Shown here in pieces: positions 22,125-32,158 of a stretch of 54,815 bases of DNA. The position numbers were made by a program, and so were the translations under genes. The notes under the pieces are model-generated. The model saw only the letters and a list, made by a program, of their open reading frames with translations, searched no databases and was not told the DNA's origin. Origin of the DNA: Seminavis robusta (Eukaryota > Bacillariophyta > Bacillariophyceae > Naviculales > Naviculaceae); NCBI GenBank assembly GCA_903772945.1, contig CAICTM010000650.1, forward strand, positions 1-54,815, written 5' to 3'. Position 1 is the first letter of the stretch. Each line of letters begins with the position of its first letter.

Positions 22125-23500
22125 GATGATGAAAGCTTTGGAGTTCTTTGATCAGCTTTTGTTGTGCCGTTCCGTATCCAAGCCTTTGGTAAAGGCTTTC
22201 AGAATGATTCGCAGGTCTTTTGAGTTCGAGAGATTCGTGCCAGATTCCACATCAAATTCTAAGGCAACAATTGAAGTCCTAAATCCGCCTCATTCTATTG
22301 GAGGAAATACCAGCTGTTCTTCGGCTTCCGGAATGTCATTGATATTTCTGATACAAGCGTTGGGCTTAGAGAGATGAAATGATGTGGCTACTCTTGAGCA
22401 TTCTTTTTCCCTTGGGTTGATTGGAAGCAGTTAGCTTTGTTCGGGAGGCAGTTGCAGGCCATGATTCTAAGTGATCATTGACATTTATTCAAAAGTGCCG
22501 GTCATTTGATTGGAAGTTGCAAAAGATCTTTAGGAATTCCAAAAGTGAGGGAAGCAGTTTGGGAGCTGCTGAATCGTATAGCTTACCTGTAGTCACCTGA
22601 GATGCTTTCCAATTGACAGGGAACTGTCAGCAGTTTTCGAATCCCACTGACTGCGGGAAATCAATGTATTTGATGGGTGCTTCATCGTCGAGAGATGAGA
22701 GTGAGCATGAGATACCATCTATCATGAATCAAAGTATGTGTGGGATTGTTAGTATTTGTTTTCCTTTTACCAGGTACTGTACTGGTACCGTAGCGGGGAT
22801 GGCATGGATTAATCATTTGGTTTGACCGACTGGTCTATTAATAGCTAGCTTCAGGACAGGAAGCAAAGAAGAGAATGAAGTTATAAAGACTGTATCTTGC
22901 TACGGTACAAACAGATACCACTTGGATCTACAGTGCTATCCTATCTTTAGCTTGGTGCTTGATGCCTAAGCTCCCGTTTCAGTTCTCTAAATGCATTCAA
23001 TGCATCCTCCATTCAATCGAATCGAATCTAATCTGAATCAATCCAGCAGACTAGAATGATCGACCGCATCTATCTACTCGTACTCGTTTTGATCAGACAA
23101 GACCACAGGAATCTACTAGGATGCGTTGCACTTGAAGCGGACGCTCTGCAGAGTATTGTTTACCATTTATAACTCAGTTAAGTTGTGTTCTGGATGAATG
23201 ATATCTATCTCCCGCATGCATGTGATACTGCCTTGGGATTGGAAGCGCGGATAGGACCCAAGTGGCCATGGGCTTCGTAACCTGACTTGCGAGGCAGTTG
23301 ATGGGTTCCCAGTTTGCAGCTGCCAGAGACACCTGAAACTTCTGTTTGGTCCATCTGAAGTTTTGTTATCTGAAAAGCCTTCTTCTCGTTCGATAGCCAG
23401 ACCTCTTTCCCAATGAAACACGTAATCGGGGCAGCCATCATTTTGGAGACAGTCCTTGTCAGCTTCTCACTTTTGGCTTTCATCCTGTCACTGTTACTGT

Positions 23501-23532
<32 letters not shown>
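23501..23532. repeat. (CAGG)8 microsatellite
   Basis: Eight uninterrupted CAGG units followed by degenerate CAAG units, about 170 bp upstream of the gene at 23706. Confidence 0.95.
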
Positions 23533-23705
23533 CAAGCAAGACAGACCGGCAAAGTCAAAACAAGATAAAACCTTCACCGGCAACCTTTGGAGATCTGATC
23601 ACAACTTTACTTAGCTTGACTTCATAATTTGACTTAAGCTTAATTATTATAAGGTAATAAGCAAACTTAATTAATTGTATTCATTCAATCAATCAATCAA
23701 CCAAG

Positions 23706-24773
23706 ATGACAGCAGCTTCCAGTTCCAATTTGGTTTCTCTGTCAGCCAAGGACATCAACATCAATAACATCAATAACATCAACAGCAACAAGACCCTGTC
23801 GCCTCTGCTTCACCCTCATGCCCTCCTGATGAACTCGGATGTTCTGGTAAGAGCCAATCTGGCGGAAAGACTGGCTGGAACTGCCGCTGTAGCTGCAACT
23901 GCCAGTTTGGGGATTTCCTCTTTTCAGCAGCCGCAGCTTCAGCTTCAGCTCCAACCCAACTTCACCACTGCCAGCAACACTGCCATGGCATCTGCACTCC
24001 AGCAACTGCAGCATCAGCATCAGCATCAGCACCAACACTACCAAGATCTGGTAAATCGCCACTTGATCCACCTTCAAGCTCAAGCTAAGGTGCAAGCTCA
24101 GGTGCAAGCTCAAGCAGTTGGGTCTGCAAGAGAAATCATTGGCATGGGAATCACTGTCCCTAACCCTCCAGCTACAGCCACAGCCACAGCTACAGCTACA
24201 CTTCCAGTCACAGCCACAGTCACAGCCACAGCAACCAATGCCAGACTCCCCAGCCTCAAGCCCCTCCAGAAGCCCCCTCAAGCCCACCAAGTTCAGATCA
24301 AGCCTCTGCTTAGGAACAGGAATCAAAAGACCAACAAGATGATGCAGTTTGGAAAGCCTCTCATGGCTCCTCCCAGACTTGCCAAGGCGATCTGTACTCC
24401 AAGGACCTCCTCCAAGACACACAGGGGAAACAACTCCTTCAAGAGACCTGCTCCTCTAGCCATGGCCATGCCTTCATGCCCGGTCACTACTGGTACTAGT
24501 ACTAGTACTGGTACTGCTACCAAGAGACGCAAGCTGGTTCCGTCACTCTCACTGGCTCCACGCCGTGTCTCCCTCAACAGTGCTGTACATGTATCCAACA
24601 AGATATTGTCCTCGGATGAGCAGGACTTTGTCGAGGCTGCGCAGCGTCTACACCACAGTCCCCTGAGTCCACCCAAGAAACATTTAATGACCATGGCGCT
24701 AGTGCCACAGGCTACCATGCGTCTTCCAAACCTACAAATGGCACTCAAGGCTCCTCCTTCCCTCACCTTCTAG
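23706..24773 (+). CDS. Low-complexity Gln/Thr-Ala-rich, probably nuclear protein, 355 aa
   Basis: No conserved domain is recognised. The protein is a chain of biased segments: Asn-Ile repeats (INNINNINS), a Gln/Leu tract (QPQLQLQLQ), a Gln-His tract (QHQHQHQHQH, about residue 100-110), Gln-Ala repeats (VQAQVQAQA), a Thr-Ala run (about 155-175), and a Pro/Lys-rich second half with TKRRKLVPS, a good monopartite nuclear localisation signal. This composition resembles transcriptional co-regulators, but that is inference. The ATG at 23706 follows a CAAT-repeat leader (CAATCAATCAATCAACCAAG). The frame is uninterrupted for 1.07 kb, which for such a repetitive sequence supports selection on the protein. 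No intron needed. Confidence 0.6.
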   Translation: MTAASSSNLVSLSAKDININNINNINSNKTLSPLLHPHALLMNSDVLVRANLAERLAGTAAVAATASLGISSFQQPQLQLQLQPNFTTASNTAMASALQQLQHQHQHQHQHYQDLVNRHLIHLQAQAKVQAQVQAQAVGSAREIIGMGITVPNPPATATATATATLPVTATVTATATNARLPSLKPLQKPPQAHQVQIKPLLRNRNQKTNKMMQFGKPLMAPPRLAKAICTPRTSSKTHRGNNSFKRPAPLAMAMPSCPVTTGTSTSTGTATKRRKLVPSLSLAPRRVSLNSAVHVSNKILSSDEQDFVEAAQRLHHSPLSPPKKHLMTMALVPQATMRLPNLQMALKAPPSLTF

Positions 24774-27057
24774 CTTGCTAGCTTGCTAGCTTGCCTGCCA
24801 CAGTTACAACACAGTTACATACAGTATCATATCATACCGCATACCGGTACTCTTCTTGACCCAACAAGACCAAGCCAGCACGCACCAGGTGTCAACCAAG
24901 TACAGTTCAGCCAGTTGCCATGTTCCATTCTTTTACTAAGGATGACCATGCATCATCTTCCACAGGGGCATAGTACATGCATCTCTCCTGCAAGCACCCG
25001 TTCAAGCCATTCCAACTCTGGCTGCTCGTGGAAGATTAGATTCGATTCATTCTGCAGTCCCCCAAGTCATCTCTATCATATCATATTATATCCTCATTCT
25101 AACAGTCAAGCAGCTCTCAAAACCCAGCCACTCAAGTTTCCATTGCTTGCATTGCAATCGGGGTTACATCTACCAGCCATAGGGCCATGTACCGGTAGTG
25201 CCACAGCAGCCATACAGTAGAGCCAAAACATTTTATCCCTGCCATACATAAACCAGCCAAATTTGCATCACTATCGTGTACTTGTATCGGAGAAACATTA
25301 GTTAGGTTACTACCGGTAGCTAGTTAGCCCAACACAACAACTTGGAGATACAGTACATGTAGACAACAGCCAGGAGCAAAGCTACACTACACACACAGCA
25401 AGTTTCATTCATTCAGAGGACCAGCCAACCACCAACGAGTAAAGCAACCAAGCATACAACGGCACTACAGTCGTAGTGAGCCACCAGGGAGATCTACAAT
25501 CGTTATGACTGCCTGACTGGCTTGACAAGCAAGCAGCCAAAGCCACCAAAGAAAAAGAACATCATAGCAAGCTACATGTACCTAGCTATCTCTATTCTTG
25601 CTCAGACTTGGTACTATACCTCTCTGCATGCCCAAGTTCCTGCATCACGCTTGCATTATTATTCTCCAGAACTAGTAGGCTTCTGGTTCAACAGCCTACT
25701 AGCCAGCTAGCCATTGGTGACGGTTGCTGCGTGGTTCGATGAGATGAGACGAGATGAGATGAGATTCATAAAACCGGAAGCAACGCAACCATCCACAACT
25801 ACTAGTAGACTAGACTAACATCACACCCACGCATCACAACATTTCATCAAGCAAACAGGCCAATAGCAAGCATCGACAGCGTTGAGTACCGGTACGCACC
25901 AATAGCTGGCAAGCACATGTATCCGATGCACGACCTGACTGACTCCAAACCAAGTGCCCATCGAATTTGCTACACCGAGCTGTCGAGCGCAGCAAACGAG
26001 ATAGGGGAAACCAAAAACCAAAGCAACTCAGACGATAAAGGCTTCTTGGGGCTTCTCTTACTCGGATGGAGGAAACCAAGATCTGGAAAGCCTTGCATGA
26101 TGGAGCACTACTCCCGACAGTGTCCAGATGACGATGCAGCAGCTTAAAGCCTGCCTGCAGCCTCGCCTACCTAGCTAGCCAGCATACAGCCTACAGCCTA
26201 CAGGCTTCCGACCTCGAAAGCTATTCAAACATTCAAACCAGCACAGCTTGACTGATCGCTATCATAGCTACTAGCTAGTAGTGCTGCTTGCCTAGTTCTT
26301 TTCTTCGCCAATAATATGGCTGCTGCATCATCGGTCCTACCCTACCGCTGCTCTCTACTTGAGGGGCACTTCGTAGGGGAAGCCAACGGATCAGAAGGGT
26401 GTCATGTTGTTGAAAGTGCCGATAGAGCAGACTGAAGCAGTTGGAATGAGTGGCGTTCTGGTTTTCAATCCATTGTTATGTGTCACTTGTTCTTGTTCCG
26501 GCCAGAGAAGCCAAAAAATATCAAGAATGCCACCCACGTCCCCACTGTTGTCTACGGTCTAGTAGCTTCCTCTTCAGGGAAGTTTACAGCACTGCTTTCG
26601 TGGACTGATAACTTCCAATGATGGGAACGGCAGGAGGCTGACGTAAACGTTACTGAAACTGGACGAACGAGAATTGGAGGCCAATCTCCCACTCCACAGC
26701 TCACAGCAGCTGTCCTTGTTCCTTGTCTGCTCCGCTTGAAACTGGGATCAATTTTTGAATGGTGACGTAGGTGACCTTGGTTGGGAACTTTGAAGTCGGT
26801 TCCGTGCCAAGGACGCTCGGTATCGTGCCAATGTACTAGCTAGCTAGCTAGACTAGAACTTCAAAGGTTTGCTTGCAGTCTTCTATTTTTGAATTTGGTG
26901 ACACACTGTATAATGACTGCAAGTGTCTGGAGCTGACCGTGACAGCCTTCGTCTCTAGCCTCCAGTCGTTTACACTCAGGAGCCATCCAATGCTTGGCAA
27001 TAATGCAGCGTTTCGAGCACGCCATCACAAATAGATGTACTCTTCCTTTCCTCGTCT
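24774..27057. other. 2.3-kb gene-poor region
   Basis: No supported gene. A 76-aa ATG-started frame at 25917-26147 and a 39-aa one at 26314 lack any recognisable feature. Contains GAGATGA repeats (about 25740-25765) and CTAG runs. Confidence 0.5.
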
Positions 27058-27572
27058 TTATTTATACGTATCTTCATCTTTTGGTGACGGCAAGGTACAA
27101 GAAAAGGCAGGAGGAAACCCGATATAGGACGGCAGCCCGATTATCTGGGAAATGACAAACAGGGCGTGAAGAGACCCAATCTTGGTTCCGACAAACTGAG
27201 CGTATTGGCCAGTGACGAGTCGAGCCACGGACAACGTTGTTTGCACAACTCCCAAAGCAAAAAAAATCATTATGTTGGGGGGGTAGCCTTGGAATTTGAC
27301 CCAAGGGAGATTGGGATACATTCCAACGTGCCCTTGGACGACAAAGCAAGCCACCAAAAATCGAAGTCCATTGAGAGCTTCGCTCGTGATGACACGGCCA
27401 AACTGCTGTGGGTCATGTCCAGCCATACGCTGCTTGACAGCGGATGACAGGGCCAAAGCAGTATCGTGCTCCAAGTCGACGTCTTGGCAGCAAGAACGTG
27501 TTTCGCCAGCTTCAGGGGCAGCAGCAGCAGCAGATTCCAGCACCCGCAGAGCTCCAGTCTCGACAGCAGTCA

Positions 27573-27588
27573 CTCCCAAACTCCCAAA
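27573..27588. repeat. 8-bp tandem duplication (CTCCCAAA)2 causing a frameshift
   Basis: CTCCCAAA occurs twice head to tail. With a single copy the reading frame of the ligase-acyltransferase linker would run on (HLGVTAV), so the extra copy is one of the inactivating changes. Confidence 0.8.
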
Positions 27589-28067
27589 TGGTCTGCCATT
27601 TTGGATCTCAGATACTTGCCTGTGCCCCCTTCAGCAAGGAGTCGGTGGAGGCTAAAAACTTGAACTGTTGTGGCATGGCGTCCGCGCTGAGATGACGTTT
27701 GCAAACCTGTCTTATGTCCTCCTCTAGAAACTTCAAATAGGTGTCACCAGCGAAACGTTTTGGTCCCTTGACCACGATCGCCGCCTCTTCTCCCAACAAA
27801 TCATGAAACAGAAGTGGCAACTCCGGGTACCTTTGCAATGGTATCATCAATTTGATTGGGCCATATCTGTTCCCCGCCTCTTTTGATCATTTCCTTGCTT
27901 CGCTCCTTGATGAATAGTCGCCCTTTTCGGTCCAGCATTCCGTAGTCTCCCGTGGGAAGCCATCCATCAGGAGAGTGGGTCTTGGTGACATCCATACCCA
28001 CGTAATGGGATATCACTCCAACACCTCGCACGCAAATCTCTCCCACGTTGCACTCATCATGATCTCC

Positions 28068-28103
28068 GTTGTCGTAGTTGTCGTAGTTGTCGTAGTTGTC
28101 GTA
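28068..28103 (-). repeat. 9-bp tandem repeat, four copies, coding Tyr-Asp-Asn
   Basis: GTTGTCGTA is repeated four times on the plus strand and gives (YDN)4 in the ligase pseudogene frame, an in-frame expansion absent from ordinary adenylating enzymes. Confidence 0.9.
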
Positions 28104-29918
28104 GTACGGCAAGACTTGTCGAGTCTCTGCATCCACAATTTGAACACTGGTCCCCACGGGGTATCTCACGGAATCGACCACCAGAGAGGGCGCCGCGACG
28201 GAGAGTTTCGTGTATCAATGGGTGAACTGGAACAAATGGGCATGGCTTCACTCATCCCATAGGTCGGGATGACTCCACACTGAAAGAGTGCTGACAATTG
28301 CAGTGCCAAATCATGATTGAGGTGGGCCGAAGCCGATCGCACAATCTCAATCGATTCGGGATGGAACAACCGCGTGCTTGTGCCACCAGGGCAATCGCCT
28401 TGCGCAGTACCAAGTTGGTTGAGGGCGGTTGCAGCTTGTTGCGTCTTGGTGTGCTGTGACGGTCAATAAGTGATCCGTAAATGCATTGGGATCATCGAGC
28501 GGTCCAGTCAACAGAACGGTTGCAACTGATTCCTCCAATGTGGAATAGCGGCATAGCATTGCAGTTACAGTCTTGTTGTCTGAGTTCGAGTGTGGTAGCA
28601 ATGCTAAATCCAGAATACAAGAGATGCGTGAGAGTAATGGGCACAACTTTTGGGTTGGACGTGGTTCCAGAAGTTCGCAGGAGCATACAGATATCGTTTG
28701 GGGACTTTGTTCGTTGTTGTGGTGATCGAGACAGGGAAGCAACGATTGTCTGAATCCAACATGTTTTCAATGAGAAGTATTGTTCCTGAAACGAGTCAAA
28801 GATGGGGTCTTCTCTTTGAAAGATTTCCCAGGTGATGCGTCCACAATGCCTGGGTCCACCACACGAACCTCTTGGGGGTTGTGCTGCAGGTAGGTACTGG
28901 TTTCCTCATCATCATCGTTTGTGTGCTTCAATTGGTACCCATCTGTCGTGCATTGGAACCAGTGGAGGTCGTCCAGCATGGCTTCCGTAGTCACCAATAC
29001 TTGGCAATGCAGCTGTTGCATGGCTTCCACCAATCGTGTAGGAGGCATACGAGGATCAAGGGGCACAGCCACATCATCTTGAGCCATGGCGGCGAGAATA
29101 GCGGTTGCCAATTTCGCCATTTGCTGGGAAGGAATAACAATGGCGACATTGACATCACTTTTAGTCCTGGAAATGTGAAAGGGAGGGCAGTTGTCTAGCT
29201 CTTGCTGCAGTTCAGAGTAGGTCAGCTTGTGACAGGCAGGTGCGCATGTAGAGTCTTTGACAGGGGCAAAGTCAAAGGAAGAACGAGGAGTCCAATAAGC
29301 TGCTTGTTGGTTGTTTGGAAACCAGGTCCTCAGATTGGCAAGATCAAGCTGGACTTCAAGATTTTCTAAATCCGCAGCTACTGCGGCATAGTCTTCCCTT
29401 GACCGAGTGGCTAAGCAGCACCTTTGGATCGCGATGGCCAGGTTTGTATGAAAGATGGCCAGGTTTGCATGAAGATGATGACCTGCCGAGCTATTCCAGC
29501 AGTAGAGTAGTCTTAGCGAGGAAGTGGGCGTGGGAGTTGCTTGACCCTCCAGCGAAAAAAATGCACTGGAGCCCACCAGCCTTGCATGGATGCTCCTGCA
29601 CTGTGTCTGTGTGTCTCTAATTCGCTCGCCGACGAGCTGGCTGTTCGTGTCGCCCAGAAATGACATGACAGGAGAGGAGCCCGACGAGCTAATCGGTTGG
29701 CGTTATCGCCCGAGCTCCGCATCATTCGATCGTCAAAACAGTGCCGCAACGATGCCTGGGGCGGACGAAAATGGGCCGAAATATTGTGTTCGTGGCATTG
29801 TCGGGCGGAGGAGGTCCCACGACCACCATCCGCGGTGTACACAATATGGACGGGGTTATAAATTATTCTTACAATCAATCTCGTCTTTTCACGTTTGCTT
29901 CCACTCAATTTATTTATT

Positions 29919-31040
29919 TCAGGCAGTCTTTGCCTTGGCTTGGTTTTGCTTGTGCTTGTAAAAGATTGCAAATCCCATCAATGCCAAGAGCCAAGGAGCC
30001 AGAGCAGGCCCAACCATTGCCTCTGTCAGCGCAAAGGGTGCCAATCCAATGACAAAGATCATCATCATGAAGGCTTGTGCTGTAGCTGAGAAGTGTACCC
30101 TGGCATGATTGGCCAAATCAAGCATGAACTGGATGTAGTGTGGCGATCCCTGTTGGTCCAACAAGACTTCATTTTGACAGAGCTGTGGCGCAATTCCCAA
30201 ACACAACAACCTGAGAGGTGCCAAGAGGTAGTGTGTCATGGATTGCTGAGAAATTCCCGAGGAAATGGAACCTTGGAATTCTACAAACTGAGGATCGTAT
30301 CCTTCCTCGTCAGGTCCAGTGGGAGTGGCATAGTTGGACGCCTTGTATCCTCCGTTGACCAAAAGGGTTCCATCCGGAGTCAAAGGGGCATAGACTCCTG
30401 TACGTGTGATTTTCTTGATATCTGTGACCTGGACGGGCATCTCATAGTGAATGAGAGAATCCCCAACCTTGATGGACGAGGCTCTAACTGGGTATTTTTG
30501 GCCTTGAACGTATACCAAATGATCTGCAGTGACTTCCATGGCGTTATCCGACTCGGATGTCTTGAATTGAAGGAATTCTGCTTCTTTCTTGGGATCATAG
30601 TGAGCCGATGCGTAGACTCTCTGGTATTGCTTGTCGGCTGTCATGACCAACGATCCAATCCGCAAATCTTCCAATCGAACGGGACCTTCATCCGCAACCT
30701 CCACAGTCGTCTCTCCGCTGAAGCAAACCGGACCCTGAAAAACCACACAGGTAACAATAGGTTAATTAATGAAGCCAAGAACACCTACAGTATTAATAAC
30801 GCAACGCAACGTAACGTAACGTACCGGTGTGGGCGCTACACCTGCATCAGTTTCGCACCCAGGATCAGTACAAACCAAACGCCGCTTGACTTTTTCCCAC
30901 TCAGTCAAGGAACCTCGAAGCGAGGCAGCTCCAGCTTTAGCACCTGAAGGCTCTGCTGGAATCACAGGAGCAGCAGCAGCAGAAGCACACACAGACAAGA
31001 GAGCACAGAGGACGAGGAACAAGAAAGTCTTGGGCGTCAT
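29919..31040 (-). CDS. Secreted/membrane Hint (Hog-type) domain protein A, two exons, 343 aa
   Basis: Exon 1 (31040-30825) encodes a signal peptide (MTPKTFLFLVLCALLSVCASA) and a roughly 50-aa pro-region with two Cys and KRRL. The intron is 30824-30735 (90 nt, GTACGT...TTTTTCAG, phase 0). Exon 2 (30734-29919) begins GPVCFSGETT. Cys76 is the predicted nucleophile of the Hint module. VRLEDLRIGSLV, the TxxH box TADH (T141, H144) in MEVTADHLVYV, and VRASSIKVGDSL follow, as in Hedgehog C-terminal domains and inteins, where Cys, Thr and His drive N-S acyl shift and cleavage. Residue -1 is Val, not the usual Gly. The C-terminus has two hydrophobic segments (FMMMIFVIGLAPF, ALAPWLLALMGFAIF) and a basic tail. 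Prediction: self-cleavage in the secretory pathway releases a short peptide while the Hint part stays in the membrane. Paralogue at 36174. Confidence 0.85.
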
Positions 31041-32158
31041 GGTTTGGTATTTAGCTATTAATTGCTACAGCAGAAGGATGGTGGGGTTTGTGGGGAGGTG
31101 ATCAACAGAATTGTGGCCCCAAAAGATCGAAGATCGTAGATCGAGACACTTGTTGCTGCTCGCTGCTTGGGCATCTTGAAGTTTGGTACTGGTACTCAAA
31201 TGACAGACTGATGGAGGCAAAGATACTTAACACTCGAAACAAAGAAAAGAAATACTGTATATAATTAAAACATTCAGATTGTAGAAAAGAACCCTATTAC
31301 GTTAAGTGCAAGTAAGACGCTGCCGAGACATGTTTTCATCGTTCTTACAAATATCCAAGACAGCATTATTGCCTTCTTTTGTTTACTAAGCAAAATTATA
31401 GTACTCAAGTAGCCCTAGCGTAATAGTCAGTAGCTAAAATAGTACTAGCTAGAGTAGACGTAACAGTCGGAGCCCGGCCCATGTTCATAAGCCATTCAAC
31501 ACAAATGGTTGCTTGTCCGAGCGACCGAGCGACCACTATGGCATATCAAAGCACGTCCAACAGCAAAATCACAATTCAGCGTCCATACAAATGTTCCAAA
31601 AACATTTTTTGACAAATTGCCTCCACCCAGCCCCCAATAGAGCCCAGCGTTTGACATAGCTACCACTACCGGTAGCACCCAGTGCCCCCTACCGTAGGTA
31701 GGTACCGGGTAGCTAGCCACCGACAAGTTTGCCTGGAGCTTGTACTAGTACCAGCAAGGAAAGCTACACAAGCTAGCGGGGGCCAACAGCCTGGGGCAAT
31801 GGCCCTTGGAGCGGTAATGGCAGGCTGGAGGGGTCAAGCCGGTCGAAGTGGTTTTTAAGAAACCTCGACTTTACATGTATACCATACTTGCCCTTTGACC
31901 ACAAAGGACCATGGTCGACCGCACACGACCATGACTGACCACAGTTACAATGGTCTGCATAATAGTACTAGTATGGCAAACTACACACCTAGTCTATCAG
32001 ATTCGATTCGATTCATGATGAATCTATAACTAGCCAGCACAGTTTAGTAGACATCTACCGACCGGAATGGCATATCCCTACTACCACAACAATAATTCCA
32101 AAAGGGATCACTCTACACATCCGAATCATTCTCACAAGCAAGGACCAGAAAAGGCTGG
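31041..32158. other. Spacer between Hint gene A and the LRR gene
   Basis: No supported gene in 1.1 kb. Presumed promoter of Hint gene A (reads leftward) and 3' region of the LRR gene. Holds ACCGGT and CTAG clusters around 31660-31760. Confidence 0.45.

Larger units (their letters stand above)
20564..23705. other. 3.1-kb gene-poor region
   Basis: Open frames here are short, often without ATG, and lack domain signals. The longest (plus, 20947-21516) has no ATG start in front and a low-complexity composition. Notable content is limited to the palindrome at 22107 and the CAGG repeat at 23501. Confidence 0.5.
27058..29666 (-). pseudogene. Acyl-CoA/AMP-dependent ligase fused to an acyltransferase-3-like membrane domain, frameshifted
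   Basis: On the minus strand the adenylation motifs of the ANL superfamily appear in the correct order but in changing frames: VAIVIPSQQMAKLATAILAA and AVPLDPRMPPTRL (about 29.15-29.03 kb), the P-loop TSGTTSNPK (28674-28648), PLFHIGG (about 28.54 kb), YGMSE (about 28.26 kb), GWLPTGD (27965-27945), KERSKEMIKRGGEQIWP (about 27.9 kb), and the A10 lysine region GKYLRSKM (about 27.61 kb). The ligase is followed by LNGLRFLVACFVVQGH and two hydrophobic segments (27.38-27.1 kb), resembling the first helices of acyltransferase-3 membrane enzymes, which then stop at 27058 without the rest of that domain. At least five frame changes plus the 3' truncation make it a pseudogene. One early break (near 28840-28750) could instead be a short intron. 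A fused ligase/acyltransferase would activate and then transfer an acyl group at a membrane. Confidence 0.8.

Noticed and set aside
27166..27695. Plus-strand open frames with a Gln-rich stretch opposite the acyltransferase-like part
   Set aside because: Antisense to clear acyltransferase-3-like sequence; no independent support.
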